A stretch of DNA of 64,000 bases from Blastomyces gilchristii SLH14081 (Eukaryota; Ascomycota; Eurotiomycetes; Onygenales; Ajellomycetaceae). Shown one piece after another: positions 46,918-58,730 of this stretch. The position numbers were made by a program, and so were the translations under genes. Every line of letters begins with the position of its first letter. Within the stretch, counting starts at the first letter, position 1. The notes beneath the pieces are model-generated. The model did not search any database, had not been told where the DNA came from, and saw only the letters and a program-made list of their open reading frames with translations. The stretch covers positions 292,490 to 356,489 of the forward strand of contig NW_003101680.1 in the NCBI RefSeq assembly GCF_000003855.2, in the 5' to 3' direction.

Positions 46918-47225
46918 TGTAAGAGGTCTATGCTGAATAAATCAGTATGATATTGATAGGTCTTATATAACAAAGAGAAAAACATTAGAGAAGAAAAGAA
47001 AGAGAAAGTGTGAGAATCAGCAATTGAGGTGGATATTTATACATGTACACAGTGACATACACAGTGGAGCTTCAGAGTGGAAGAATAGGAATTCCGTAGG
47101 TTTGAGGATCGGCGACCGAGAATCAGAACAGTAGGAATCTGTGAAGCAACTGAGAATCGGAACGGTAGGAATCTGTGGAGTGTAACGGAATAGTCTATAT
47201 GATTGATCGGGCGCAGCCCGCCACA
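46918..47225 (-). repeat. Gypsy A3 LTR (5' LTR)
   Basis: 308 bp. The outer half keeps GGATCGGCGACCGAG and GATCGGGCGCAGCCCGCC. It holds a tandem pair around GAATC(A/G)GAAC(A/G)GTAGG that accounts for the extra length. Confidence 0.9.
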
Positions 47226-47230
47226 ACTGA

Positions 47231-48226
47231 TCAAGAACTCATTATTAATATTAATATTAATAATTTAATAAAGTAACTGATTAATTGTACATTCAAGAAG
47301 ATTATTACTAAGTGAAAAAAGAAGTCTCAGACTGATTATGTAACTGTGAAAAAGAATAAGAATAAAGATAAGAATAAAAGCACAACTATATAAAAGTACA
47401 TTCACTGTAAAAGATATGAATATACTGTTAACAGGTGTTTTATCTTACACTCTGATAAAAGAAAAAAGAAGATGAACAAGAATAATAATAATAAAAAGAA
47501 AGAGAAGAAGAATGACTTAATAAGTTTCTAATTAGCAGTAAATGCAGTAATTACAAAGATTGAGTTCTATTTCTCTTTCACAGTCACTGAGAAATCATTC
47601 TCTAGATCTTAGTATTTGAATACATGTGTAAGTCTGAATATGATAAGTGAGCTTCATTCTTTTTTAAATATTAAATCTTTTAATAATAACATCTCTGTCA
47701 ATTCTGTGACTGAGAGAACTGAATTTATCAAGAAGATTGAAACTATCATCTTGAAAATTGAGAGTAATAATATTAACTTACAGAATATTCACTATATTTC
47801 TAATATTACAGTTAACCTGCTCTCATTTATAAAGCTTGAAGATCAGAGATTTTAATTTACATTGTCTTTTACTATTCTCTTATTTTTTATTTGCAGAGTT
47901 CTGAATAATATCATTTTTCATACAGTTCAGATCACTTAGAACAATATATATAAAGTCACTAAATGAGAGTTTAATGAGAATCTCAATCATTTAAACAAGG
48001 CAGTTAAGTATATTGTGATGATATCTCATGAGTATAATTTTAACTGAAAAGTTGATTTTTCTGTGACTGCTACTACTACTGTTAATAATATTAATTCTAC
48101 AGTTCTGAATATAGGTTTTAAAAATGCAAAGATATTAAAAACTCTTTTAAACTGATATTATAATCTCAGTCATATTCACACTGATGCTATAATTACTATA
48201 ATCAAGAATTCTTATACTGAAGGCAC
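47231..48226 (+). pseudogene. Copia gag end, CCHC knuckle, protease, start of integrase
   Basis: Plus strand, in frame with the gag part at 40849-41555. A Lys-rich stretch leads to a knuckle at about 47398-47440, Y-I-H-C-K-R-Y-E-Y-T-V-N-R-C, i.e. C-x2-C-x4-H-x4-C with first Cys and His as Tyr. The protease reads YLNTCVSLNM at about 47612-47642, matching the Copia 'WYLDSGASxHM' site with Asp to Asn and Gly to Cys changes. An open 79-codon stretch (47616-47855) ends near NLLSFIKLEDQRF, the usual 'NLLSVGQL' of Copia proteases. The region just before the hAT has HIHTDAI and TEG, the pre-integrase segment. Confidence 0.8.
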
Positions 48227-48604
48227 TAGACTGACTGTGTGATTATGTCTGAGACCAGGATCAAACTTTACAGTTATTATATTGCCTAAAAGCATTACTT
48301 CTGATCATGATTTATATTAATTACATTGATCTCAAAGCATGTTATTTCAAATATTAAAGGTCTCAGATTCACTTTTCAAATAAAAATCTAGTCTCAGATA
48401 AAGAATATATTTCAATTCTTAGTTATATTTTTCTTCTGATCTCATTACTGAGAATGGCATTAAATGAGACTATGAAATCATTTCTCACTTACATAATATC
48501 ATAACATAGTACTCATTTATTGAAAATTCAATAGAGAGTGTTACTAAATATCATTAATTTTCTAAATACAGATTATAATTCATATAATTTTAATTATGAC
48601 AACA
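48227..48604 (+). other. hAT 5' end region
   Basis: The first ~37 bases align with the MITE left end (TAGACTGACTGTGTGATTATG), after which the sequence diverges from the MITEs. No BED finger or other coding signal was recognised. Confidence 0.6.
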
Positions 48605-48740
48605 ATATAAAATACAAAAAAAACAAAAAATAAAAAACAAAACAAAAACAAGAAAAAATCACAATGAAAAAAAAAGAGAAAGAAAAAAAATAAAAAAATA
48701 AAAGAAAAATAAAAAAATAAAAAATAAAAATAAAAAAAAT
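48605..48740 (+). repeat. A-rich low-complexity tract
   Basis: About 135 bases made almost only of A with scattered C, G or T (for example CAAAACAAAAACAAG). It lies at the broken 5' end of the Gypsy A4 relic. It could be a decayed poly(A) tail or microsatellite growth. Confidence 0.8.
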
Positions 48741-48759
48741 CAAGATTGCAGAGCTGCAG

Positions 48760-50734
48760 TACTCTTAAAATACTTACTTCTCAGAGTCTTTATAATATTC
48801 ATCATTAACTGTGTATCTCTTATAGTGAGAGTAATGAATTTATATCTGTATATCTCAATAACATTCTCATCTTCACTAATAAGTTCTGGAAAGAATATTA
48901 AGAATATATATGAAAAGTATTATAATAACTACAACAAGCAGAACTATCAATAGACATAGACAAGTGTAATTTTGAGATTAAAAGTATAAAATATCTAGGC
49001 TTTATCATAGAAGCTGATAAGAGAATCTGAATAAATTCTGAGAAGATCTCTGCTATTCTTGAATGAGAGGCCTCACACACTGTGAAAGATGTACAAAGCT
49101 TCATCAGATTCACTAACTTCTATCAGTGATTTATGCAAAACTTCTCAAATATTGTGATATCACTTACAGAACTCACTAAGAAGAACTCAGTATTTCAATG
49201 ATCAGTGAACATTAAAGCTGTATTTACATAGATGAAGAAGATGTTCATTAATATCTCTCTTTTAATAATATTCAATTCAGATTATAAGACAGTTATTGAA
49301 GCTGATTTCTCTGACTATGTCATAGAAGAAGCTATATTATAATATAATAATAAAGATGTCTTATAATTATACATCTTCATATTCAAGAATGAGTTCTGCT
49401 GAATACAATTATAAGATCTATGATAAAAAACTTCTTATAATTGTATACTATTTAGAAGAATAAGACTTCAAACTTCAAAGTGTCTTCAAATTTGAGATAA
49501 TCACAGATCATAAGAATCTCAAGCACTTTACAACTATCTGTAAACTTATTAAATAATAGATATAATGATCTGAGTTTTTAAGTTGCTTTCATTTTACAAT
49601 ACAGTATCATTCTGACAGACAGAACTCAATGACAGATACTCTTTTATAATGAGAGTAAGATATGTCTTCTGATGTAACAGACATTCATTGAATGAACTGA
49701 GAACATCAGCTCTTAAATCTGAAGATATTGATTGATTAAGATGAAATAACTTATAGCACTATACACACTTCTTCAATTACAACACTGTCTCTTTAAACTG
49801 ATATTAATACTAATATCTTCACTTCTTCTACACTGAATGAACTGTGATATACCGCAGTCTAGACTGATAAACTTCTTCAGACTCTCACTGAAGCAGTATA
49901 ATAAGAAGTATCTCAATTTTCTTCAGAATTACATATAAATACTGATATCTTAAAATATTCAATTGATGATAATAATACTCTATAATTCTGTGAATAATAC
50001 TGAGTTTCTTACTCTGAATCTTTACATAGTTGAATAATGTAAGAGATGCATGACTCATGTATAACTGAATATCTGAGTTGTAAATAACTGTATTAAATGA
50101 TCTCTCAAGAATTCTACTGATCTGAGATATTAAACAGTATCAGATACTTCATCTGAAACTGTAATTATTATTTCTTCATCATCTTATCAAAGAATCATAG
50201 AAAAGATCTACTAAAACTGGTTAATATCTCTGATAGAATCTGATAAGATGTGATAATTAACTTTACTATTAATCTCTCTAAGAGTAAGAGTTGTAAGAAC
50301 ATTCTGATCATCATTGATTAATTGAGTAAAGATGTGATATTGAAATCTTGTAATAAGATAGATACTGAACAAGTCACTGAAGTCTTTCTACAGAGCCTGT
50401 TCTATTGAATGTATGAATTACTGAGATCTATAGTATCAGATCAAGACTGTTAATTAATAAGCACTCTCTGAACAAGAATCTGGCAAATTATTACAATTAT
50501 ATACTATTTGTTAACTGTCTATCACTCTGAGACTGATGATATATCAGAATGAATAATTCAGACTGTAAACAATTATCTTTATAAGTTCTGTAATTACTTA
50601 TAAGATGATTGACATGATCTTCTTCTACATACAGAGATCACTATTAACAGCTGAGATGCTGTCTCAACAGATATAAGCTCATTCTTTCTTACACACAGTT
50701 ACTATATAAAAGTATTAAATCTTCTAGAAATCAC
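48760..50734 (+). mobile_element. Gypsy A4 relic, pol part (5' LTR missing)
   Basis: Plus-strand A-family pol beginning just before the RT catalytic motif, here YLNNIL at 48851-48868, and running through RNase H and integrase. It stops at 50734, where a full-length LINE is inserted (TSD TTCTAGAAATCAC). The remaining integrase end, chromodomain and 3' LTR are at about 58850-59681. About 85 bases of Gypsy between the two parts are unaccounted for, and may lie in the gap. The 5' LTR, gag and first half of RT are absent. The minus-strand 71-codon frame at 48898-49113 is a shadow. Confidence 0.8.
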
Positions 50735-51122
50735 ATTATTATTATTATTATTATGATTATTCTTTAATTATAGATGTATGCAGTCAGAGACTATGACATC
50801 TACCTGAGAACCTTTAGATCTCAGGGTTTTTCCTATATCTATAGAGTTAACTATTATACATTTATCAATTTCAGATATGCAAAATCAGAAAATTCCAGCT
50901 CAGAATACAAAAACTGTTTACAAATTGCAGTATTTCAACACCTTCTGATACTTTGAAACCATTTGAAAATATCATGACAAAGAAAAAGAGAACATAGTCT
51001 TAAAGATAAACACATTAAGTAGATAGATAGAAAAGAACAGAAAGAAACAAGTACAGTAAAGAGAGACTATAATAAAACAAAATTATTAAAAGATAGTGTA
51101 TAGCTGTTTTAACAGACTATAT
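50735..51122 (-). other. 3' UTR and (AAT)n end of the full-length LINE
   Basis: The same 3' UTR as the plus-strand copies, reversed. The hairpin at about 50803-50826 has one mismatch (GAGATC for GAGAAC) and loop TAAAG. It starts next to the TSD. Confidence 0.85.
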
Positions 51123-54100
51123 CTAATCAATTTCCACCTCTTCATATTCAGATACTTCTGAATTCAGTCATTTTCTTATAGCTGCTTGAGTTTCTGAAAG
51201 AAAGTCTATTAAGTATTTAATTCCTGTCTCAGTTGAGAATAAGAACCTCATATTTAATTGATTTAAATCATACTTCTTCTTTAATCTGACTCTGAGACTA
51301 TTGTATAATGCACAATGCATTACAATATGCTCAGAATTTTCATTCACATTGCAGAATGAGCACTCTGTTGAATCAAATCTGTCATCAAATCTTTGTATAT
51401 AGGATTTGAAATAATCATATTCTAGTTTCAGCTGAATTATAGATGAGAATATTTTCTTTTTACATTTAATTGAACAAGATTTCCACTTTGGTTTTGTCTC
51501 AAATCTTGAATAATGTATACTCTTCTTTTGTTTCTGCCAGCTTTCATTTCACTTGTTTAAACAAGATTCTTTTATCTTTCTCTTTATGAAAGATCAGGAC
51601 ACTGTTTTTTGAATAGATCTGCTTAATTCTGAACCCTTTTTTACAGCTGAATCAGCCAATTCATTGTCATGAATATTCATATGAGCAGAAACCTAATGTA
51701 GATGAATTATCAGTTTTGATGTTCTTCTCTTTTGAATTTTTAAAACAGAGTTTAAAATCAGTTCAAGATTCATTTGATCATTATAAATCTGACTATTTCT
51801 AAGTCTTTTTAAAGCAGCTTGACTATCAGAGAATATTCATGCCTCTTTCAAACTATTTCCTCTTTTATGAGATTTTATTTCAATGAGTTTGAAAGCTTTC
51901 ACTATTACAAATAGTTCAGCATCAAAGACTTCAGATTCACAGCCTAAATTCCAGAAATCTGAGATAAAATTGATATTATCTTCAGTATAAGCAATGCCTG
52001 CGCCTAATCTATTCAAATGCTCATTTTTTGAGTCATCTTAGTAAATCAGAATAGAGTCATTTATATTGATTGTAGAGATCTTCTTCAAATACTGTTCATA
52101 TTCTCTCTCTTTAGATAGTTCACTTATTTATAAGTCTATGAGAGATTTCAGCTTTTCTCTTCAGAGAGATATCTTCTCATGATTAATTTTCTCAACATTT
52201 AATGAAGAAAATTGATTCTTAATAAGTGAACATAGTCTATACAGTTGAGAGGGCATTTTCTTTAAAGCATTATTCTCATTTCAATCAAGGAATCTATTTC
52301 AATCCAGTTCATTTCCTGAGTTAACTGATGAAAATGAAGAAGAGACTCTTTCTCTGATTATATAATTTAAGCTCATCTTCATGACTCTCAGAGCATAGTT
52401 TATACAGGCCTTTTTAAATTGAATAGCAGGAGATGAAATTGAAGCTTCAATTTCCATTGGTTTAATAGGAGATGATTTGAATACTCTCAGAATTCTTCTC
52501 AAAGCTCTGTTTTGTAGACTTTGAAAGAGTTCAGTGAAGTTATCTTGATTGTTTCATCAAACTTGAACTTCATAATCAGCTACTGAGATAATACAGGCTA
52601 TGTATAACTGTCTCATAGCCTGAAAGAATAGACCTCTCTCAGTATTTGATAGTCTGATTATACTATTCAGTAGTCTCTCTGCCTTGATGATTCTTTGTTG
52701 AATATGATATTTAAAATTCAACTTGGAGTTTAACCATACTCCTAGCCATTTGACATTCAAACTGGGTTTAATCTCTTTATTCAAAAGAGTTAGACTTAGT
52801 TCTTTCTCATTAAATCTGGAAAAAAAGTGAATTAACTCAGTTTTATTCATATTAAATTGAATTAGATTGATATCTGTTCTAACAAAGATTTTCTTTACTG
52901 CTTTCTCAATCACTTCTAAATTCTCTTTGATTGTCTTTGAACTGTAGAGTAAATCAATATCATCTACATAACTTAAAGATCTCACTATTTTCATCTCTCT
53001 ATTCTTGAATAGATATGCAGTGTATATTGCAAATAAAACAGGTGAGATTGAAGATTCTTATGATACTTCTATTTTTATTTCAGTTTTATCTTGTTTTCTT
53101 CCATCAAAGAATAGTTGTATAATTCTTTTAGACATAAAACAATTAACTCATTTTATTAGAGAAAGTGACAGTTTTAACATCTTCAAAGTTTGAATCATCT
53201 TAGACTTTGAAACATGATCAAATGCATCTTTTATATCAATAAAAACTGCAGTTGAGACCAGGTCTTCATGCTTTGCTACTTGAACATCATGAATAACTGA
53301 AAGAACAGTGTCAATTGCAGAACATTATTTTCTATCTCTCATTTATTCATTAAATAGAAGAGAATCACTAATAGAGCTTATAAAAGATAATCTAGTAGCT
53401 ATTATCTTTTCTAGAATTTTCCTCAAACAGTTCAACAGAGATATTACTCTATATAACTTAGAAATTGAAGCTTTTCTATTAGATTTTGCAAGGATTACTC
53501 CAGTAGCTTCTCTCCAGCATTCAGAGTGATACTCATTTTTTAAGAGATTGAAAAAGAGCTCAAAATATTCATTCTTCAAGTAGAAATATTTGTTTTGAAT
53601 AATTAAGTAATTAATTGAATCAGGCTCTGCAGCAGTCTTAATTGAACTTGAGAATATTGCTGACTCTAGTTCATCACATGTAAGCTCAGATCATTCCCAG
53701 TTATTTTCATCAATATATTTATGAAATGACATATTCTCCTCTTCTAAATATGATGAGTTTTGAAAGAGAATTCTTATAAAAGCTTAACATTTTTCCTCAA
53801 AAGAGTTTGCTGTATACAATACATTCTGAAATTCATATTCTAAGGTTGAAAGCTTTGCTACACTTCTTGTTTTAGTATAGTTGAAGGCTTTAAAGACTTC
53901 TTTTTCTTATACTTCTTCAAGAAATTTATTCCAGCAATCTGTTTTGACTCTTTTAATATCTGAAAAATATTCATTTTGAATAGCTTTGAACTCTTCATTA
54001 GATATTAAGTTATTCTTCCAATCTCTCTTAGCAGCGACTAATTGCTTTTTTTTAGAAGTGATATTCTCATTTCATCAAGATTTGAAATACTTAGAAGACT

Positions 54101-55067
54101 TTTTCTTTGAAATATTTTCTCCAATACTTGTTAGAAGAATAGATGTAATCAGCTTTACTCTATTCTCAAGCATTTCATTTGAGATATCTTGACTTTGATT
54201 TCAATAGAGCTCACTCTGTCTTTCAGATTTCAGCTGTTTTACTCTTTTTTCAACTGCTTTTCAATCAGCTTTTTCAAAGTTATACTGATTAGAGAGAAGA
54301 GGATTTTCACTTCTTTGTTTTTCACTCAGTTCAATATCAAATTGAATGATCTCATGACTCAATCCTGAGGTTTCATTTAAATCAATAAATCAGTTTATAA
54401 GTCTTTTTTCAATTAGATTTTGTGACATGAAAGTTAGATCTATAATAGATTTCTGTTTCATATCTTTTCTAAAGAATGTTTATTGATCAGACTTGTTAAC
54501 TAAATCTATTAAATGCTCAAAAGTTCATTCAATCAGTTTATCTGCTCTTACTGCTCTTGTGCACTCTGAGTTTTATCAGAGATAATGTGCATTGAAGTCT
54601 CCTGCAATTATAGAGTTTTTTAAGAGAGTTATATTCAAAAATCCTCTATCAATTGTCCAGGTACTGTTGTTTTCTTTCAATGACTTTTCATTATAGATAT
54701 TTATAAGTTGACTAGTATCAAACTCATTCTCTTTATCTATAATATCACTCACTAGAATATCAGAGTCAGATATGATATCAAATCTCAAATTAAATTGATA
54801 TCTTGATCTTTTTCTCTCATAGATCACTACTCTTGATTTTATCTCAGATTTTTCAGGAAGAAAGAAGTAATAGCTTGAATGAGAAATGATGTACTTTTAC
54901 TCAGTATCAAAGTTTGATTCTTAAAGAAGTACAAAGTCAACTTTTTATTCAAATGCAATCTGAAGACAAGAATAAATACAATTTGAGTTTCTATTCACAT
55001 TATTTTAAATAAATGTGATTTTTGAAGAGTTTTTAAACTTTTTTTGTTATTTTTATTGTATATTCAT
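51123..55067 (-). pseudogene. LINE ORF2: endonuclease, RT, RNase H, CCHC
   Basis: About 1315 codons on the minus strand from ATG at 55065-55067 to TAG at 51123-51125. The APE-type endonuclease shows VDFVLLQESNF and IAGDFNAHYL (54582-54602; consensus GDFNAHH). RT shows VFIDIKDAFDHVSKSK, ESSISPVLFAIYTA and SYVDDIDLLYSS, with YVDD intact at 52959-52970. RNase H shows FDAELF and FSDSQAALKRL. The C-terminal knuckle at 51312-51362 is CSFCN...EHIVMHC. The enzyme nicks DNA and primes reverse transcription there. The 145-codon open stretch 52557-52994 is the longest undamaged part. Trp codons are usually TGA. Confidence 0.92.
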
Positions 55068-56716
55068 ACTAAAAGAGAGTAGAGATAGAGTAGAATCTAA
55101 TCACTATCATCAGATAGTAGATTATAACTATTTTGAAAAGTAGGAATCTCAACTGCTTGCATTATATCTAGTTTATCATCAGAGTCATTTCTCAATTCTC
55201 TAATCTTAACAGAAGTTTGAGAATTCAAATTCTGTTTATATTTAGCTGGAGAATTGAAGTTTGAAGATCTAGATAGTTAAGAATTTCTTCTTTTTGAGCT
55301 TACAGTTGCAGATTTACTAGCTTGACTTTTCTCTTCAGTTTTAGATTCACTTTAAGCTTCATCTTTTCTTCAGTTCTTCTGAGTTCTTGAAGTAAATACA
55401 CATTCTTTTGAGCTAGATGCATGTTTTTCTTTGCAATTGAAGCACTTAAGCAGAGTATGTTGACATATTTCATCTCTTTTTAAGCATGTTTCACATTTAT
55501 GCTCACTAGTTTTGTGATCTCTAGCATAGAATGTGTATTTTAAGTCTCTGAAACAAGAGATTGCAAAGTGTCTGTATCTTTGACAGTTTAAACACTGTGT
55601 TTGAGCTTTGAGATTCATTCTTGAGTCTTTGTATTCATGAACTCTCATTTTCAAACCTGCTACTCTTACTTCAGAGATTCTTGATTGTTCAAGTGTCTTT
55701 GTATATACTAGAACAGAGACATTTCTTCTACTCTGTCTGAACTCAATTGAATTAAGTCATTCAGACTCTTTTCTCAGTTGAATAGAATTGTATTCTTTCA
55801 ATTCATTTTTGAGAAGTAGCATTTCTTTCTCACAGTCAAAGATTTCAACTGGAATATCATAAAGAATAAATTTATCTCACTTTTCATCTCTCTCAGATAG
55901 AATTGTTGTGTTTAACAGAGATTCTACTACTGATTTTCAGAGATTCTCATTCTGAATAAGGAATTCTGTACTGAATTCAGACATTGTGATCAGAATAATG
56001 AAGTTTTCAAAGAAGAATAGCTCAATTGAAGCTATAACTGGTTTTTGAACTTTAATATCAGTCATTAACTGAGAAAAGAACTGCTAATTGATTTCATTTC
56101 TAATTCTGAAAATGAGATTTGAGTTTAGCTTATTTCTCTGCAAGATGTCCTGATTTGAGACTTTGAGAATAAGTCTTCTATTTCTGGAGATTTGAAGATT
56201 TTTCTCTTTTTGCATTTTTTTCTCCACTCTTCTATCAATAGAAGTATGAGCAGTATTCTTCTCAGTTTTCTCAGAATTTTGAGCAGGTTTTGAGACAGCA
56301 GATTTAGAGACAGCAGGTTTAGAGACAGCAGATTCAGCTGCTTGAGCATATGTTTTCTTCTGATTTAAAGAAGAAGAAGAAGAAGAAGTAGAAAAGAAAG
56401 AAGAGCAAACTGAAGAGTCAGTGATTGTATTAGAAATTTTCAAAGTTTTTAGAACTGTGTTTGAAATTCTAAGTTTGAACTTGATCACTTCCTGTAGTTA
56501 TCTAGCCTGAGTATAAAGAATTAACAGAACTTCTTCATTCATCTCACTCAGACACTGCTTTTCAAGAATTTTACTCACTTTTTCAAGTTCCTGTATTTCA
56601 AGAATCTGTTATTTCTCTATTTCTTCTTTCTTTCTTCTCTTCAGAATTTCAATCTCAGGAATAGCATTTGAGAAAGCATCTTTTTCCACATCAACTGAGT
56701 GTACTTTTGAACTCAT
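55068..56716 (-). pseudogene. LINE ORF1 with three zinc knuckles
   Basis: Minus strand from ATG at 56714-56716 (MSSKVHSVDVEKDAF...), about 549 codons. The N-terminal half is Lys/Glu-rich and probably coiled. A Ser-rich and then a repeated AVSKPAVSK segment (56250-56400) follows. The C-terminal part (55370-55654) holds three knuckle-like motifs: CLNCQRYRHFAISC (C-x2-C-x4-H-x4-C), a second with its first Cys changed, ending HKTSEHKC, and CFNCKEKHASSSKEC. This is the usual ORF1 of Tad1/I LINEs, an RNA-binding chaperone. ORF1 and ORF2 appear to meet at an overlapping ATGA near 55064-55067, if the TAG slightly upstream is a mutated codon. Confidence 0.85.
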
Positions 56717-56730
56717 TATTCTTACTCAAT

Positions 56731-56870
56731 GAAAAGTTGATCAGACTGATTTAATTAAGATATTTATTAAACTCTTTTGAATTGAAAAGTTGGTCAGACT
56801 GTTTCAATTAAGAGATTTCTAAGTCTGTTTTCAATTGAAAAGTTGGTCAGACTGTTTCAAAAGAAGAATA
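56731..56870 (-). repeat. 53-bp tandem repeats upstream of ORF1
   Basis: About 2.5 units with period 53, each starting 'GAAAAGTTG(A/G)TCAGACTG' on the plus strand (starts near 56740, 56793 and 56846). They lie just 5' of ORF1 and could be part of the promoter or leader. Confidence 0.85.
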
Positions 56871-57620
56871 AAAGACTTTTGTGTATAAAATACCTGATTT
56901 TTTTTTCACACTATTTCAGTAACTAGGTTAGATTTTTGAAGAGAATCTAATAAACTAAAATTGATTTTTAAGATAAATCAATAAAATCTTTACAATCTCT
57001 TTCTTGAAATACAGTGAGAAAAAGTATGATATCAATTGATAATAAATCAGATGATATGACAGTTTTTGAGAGAAAAACTGACAAAAAATAAATCAATTTT
57101 TTGCAGAGAAATTGATTAAAACTATTCAATTTTATTCTAAATCATTCAATTCTTCTCACACAACAAGTGTGTAACTCAAATCAGTTAATAAAGAGTGTAA
57201 AAAAGAATTAAGTATTAATGAAAGCTCTTCAGTCACTGAAAAAGTAATTCTTACTTAAAAGAATGTGAAATTATGACAGAAAATAACTCTGTTTTTAATT
57301 CTTTATAAGAATATTGTGTAAAACTCAGAGAAAAACACCTTCCTTTTTCAAGAGAAGTAAAAAACTATTTCTAAGATCTTTTTTTTTTGCAATAACTGCT
57401 GCAGAAGAATGAGATAGAAACTGCTAAGATATACACTACTGTATACTCTCTATCAAGACTTTCTCTCTTCAGAGTATTAATATTATAGAGAATATAAGTC
57501 TGTTTCTATATAATAATATAAATATTGCCAGCAGGATGTAGAGGAACTGCTTATTTATATCTCAAAATAGAAGACTTTGTCAATGATTATATCAATACAG
57601 AGTTAATTCTCAAATTCAAT
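56871..57620 (-). other. LINE 5' region, AT-rich part
   Basis: Non-coding leader between the 53-bp repeats and the GC-rich monomers. It includes T-rich runs (56890s, 57380s). No open frame or known motif is seen. Confidence 0.6.
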
Positions 57621-58413
57621 AGAAACCTAGTGTTGCTGTTCTCAATTCCTTGCAGAATCTATTGAATATTGAGGTATTAAAACTAGATTTAATATATCTC
57701 ACTGTGCAGGGATCAAAGGCTCAGTCAGATCTTGAGATATACTGAATTTATAGTTGTTAATGTGCTGTTGACTTGTTCTGTTGACTTATTGTCTGCTGAT
57801 TATGTATCGAATACTGTTGCTGAGGTATCTTTTTGTATTGTTCTGTCAGGGATGGGCCAGATTGAGAGGGGTACTACAAGGGTGGGACTTGGCATTGATG
57901 TCTAGATACACTGAAGACAGACCGCGGAGGTTGCACTTCAGAAGTGTCCGTTGGTTATGTGCTTGATATTATCGCCGAGGTATCTTTTTGTATTTTTCTG
58001 CCGGGGATGGGCCAGATTGGGCAGGGCGGTACGAGGGTGGGACTTGGCGTTGGTGTTTTGGAACATCAAAGATGGACAGGGTTTTCGCGGAGGTCACTTC
58101 TCAGATATCTCCACAATTACAGATCGGGGATCTTCCAAAATCGAGAAGATTGGCGCATATGGCTAGGTCTCTTCACCTTACAATTTGTATGGCAATTTGG
58201 CCCAGGGTTGTGGTGTGGTAGGGGAGAACGGGGGATAATCCCACACAGGAGTTTCGAACAACATCTGGTTCACGTTTGGCTGGATAACTGCACCACCACA
58301 CGGGGTATGCGGTCGGCGATGGGGTCAAAATGCTCGTATGATCGAGGGCTTTTCGATGGATCTATCGGCGGGTTCTTATTCGAAAAATCGAGCGAGTTCG
58401 TGGTGTTGCTGTG
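57621..58413 (-). promoter_or_regulatory. GC-rich LINE 5' end with ~155-bp tandem units
   Basis: Unmutated GC-rich DNA forming the 5' end of the full-length LINE. Two units with period about 155 bp are clear (starting near 57791 and 57946), sharing GAGGTATCTTTTTGTATT, GGGATGGGCCAGATTG and GGTGGGACTTGGC. The first is partly mutated and a third, decayed unit may precede (57630-57790). By analogy with promoter monomers of mammalian L1 this is probably the internal promoter. The 184-codon frame at 57944-58498 crosses the TSD into another LINE piece and is judged non-coding. Confidence 0.65.
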
Positions 58414-58426
58414 TTCTAGAAATCAC

Positions 58427-58730
58427 ATATTTCAGACTATAAGACAGTTATATATAGTCTGTATTATCTCAGTAGCTGATAATGAAGTTCAAGTTTGATG
58501 AAATAATCAAGGAAATTTCACTGAACTCTTTCAAAGTCTGTAAAACAGAGCTTTGAGAAGAATTCTGAGAGCATTCAAATCAACTTCTGTCAAATCAATG
58601 AAAATTGAAGCTTTAATTCTCTCTTCTGCTATTAGATTTAAAAAGGTCTGTATAAACTATACTCTGAGAGTTATAGAGACGAGCTCAAATTATATAATCA
58701 GAGAAAGAGTCTCTTCTTCATTTTTATTAA
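58427..58730 (+). mobile_element. LINE ORF2 fragment (plus), cut by gap
   Basis: Plus-strand LINE sequence starting in the RT thumb ('TTTCAGACTATAAGACAG'), with 'RRILRAFKSTSVKSMKIEA' in frame at about 58553-58620. It matches 8185-8470 and runs into the N gap. It directly abuts the TSD of the full-length LINE. It was presumably an earlier 5'-truncated insertion into Gypsy A4. Confidence 0.8.

Larger units (their letters stand above)
41556..47225 (-). mobile_element. Chromodomain Ty3/Gypsy element A3, complete with both LTRs
   Basis: A 5670-bp minus-strand element inserted in the Copia gag with the exact 5-bp TSD ACTGA at 41551-41555 and 47226-47230. LTRs are 41556-41835 (280 bp) and 46918-47225 (308 bp); the longer one has an internal duplication of about 28 bp near 47125-47180. 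Domains: gag (45809-46015 open), CCHC at 45659-45700, RT with YLDNIL at 44280-44297, integrase C-terminus (42037-42234) and chromodomain (41935-42035). The tract GAAAGAGAGGGA (minus) precedes the 3' LTR. Confidence 0.95.
50735..58413 (-). mobile_element. Full-length Tad1/I-type LINE
   Basis: A 7679-bp LINE on the minus strand. The (ATT)n 3' end is at 50735 and the GC-rich 5' end at 58413, flanked by the 13-bp duplication TTCTAGAAATCAC at 50722-50734 and 58414-58426. Layout in the minus sense: 5' region with two sets of tandem repeats (58413-56717), ORF1 (56716 to about 55068), ORF2 (55067-51123), and a 3' UTR with hairpin. All other LINE copies in the window are 5'-truncated pieces of this family. 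Coding parts are hypermutated but the 5' region is not. Confidence 0.92.

Noticed and set aside
48605..48740. Poly(A) tail of a processed retrocopy
   Set aside because: The tract is A-rich but heavily interrupted, and no gene-like sequence or TSD lies beside it. Left as a low-complexity repeat.
57944..58498. 184-codon open frame as a host gene
   Set aside because: It reads antisense through the LINE 5' region, crosses the TSD at 58414 and enters another LINE fragment.
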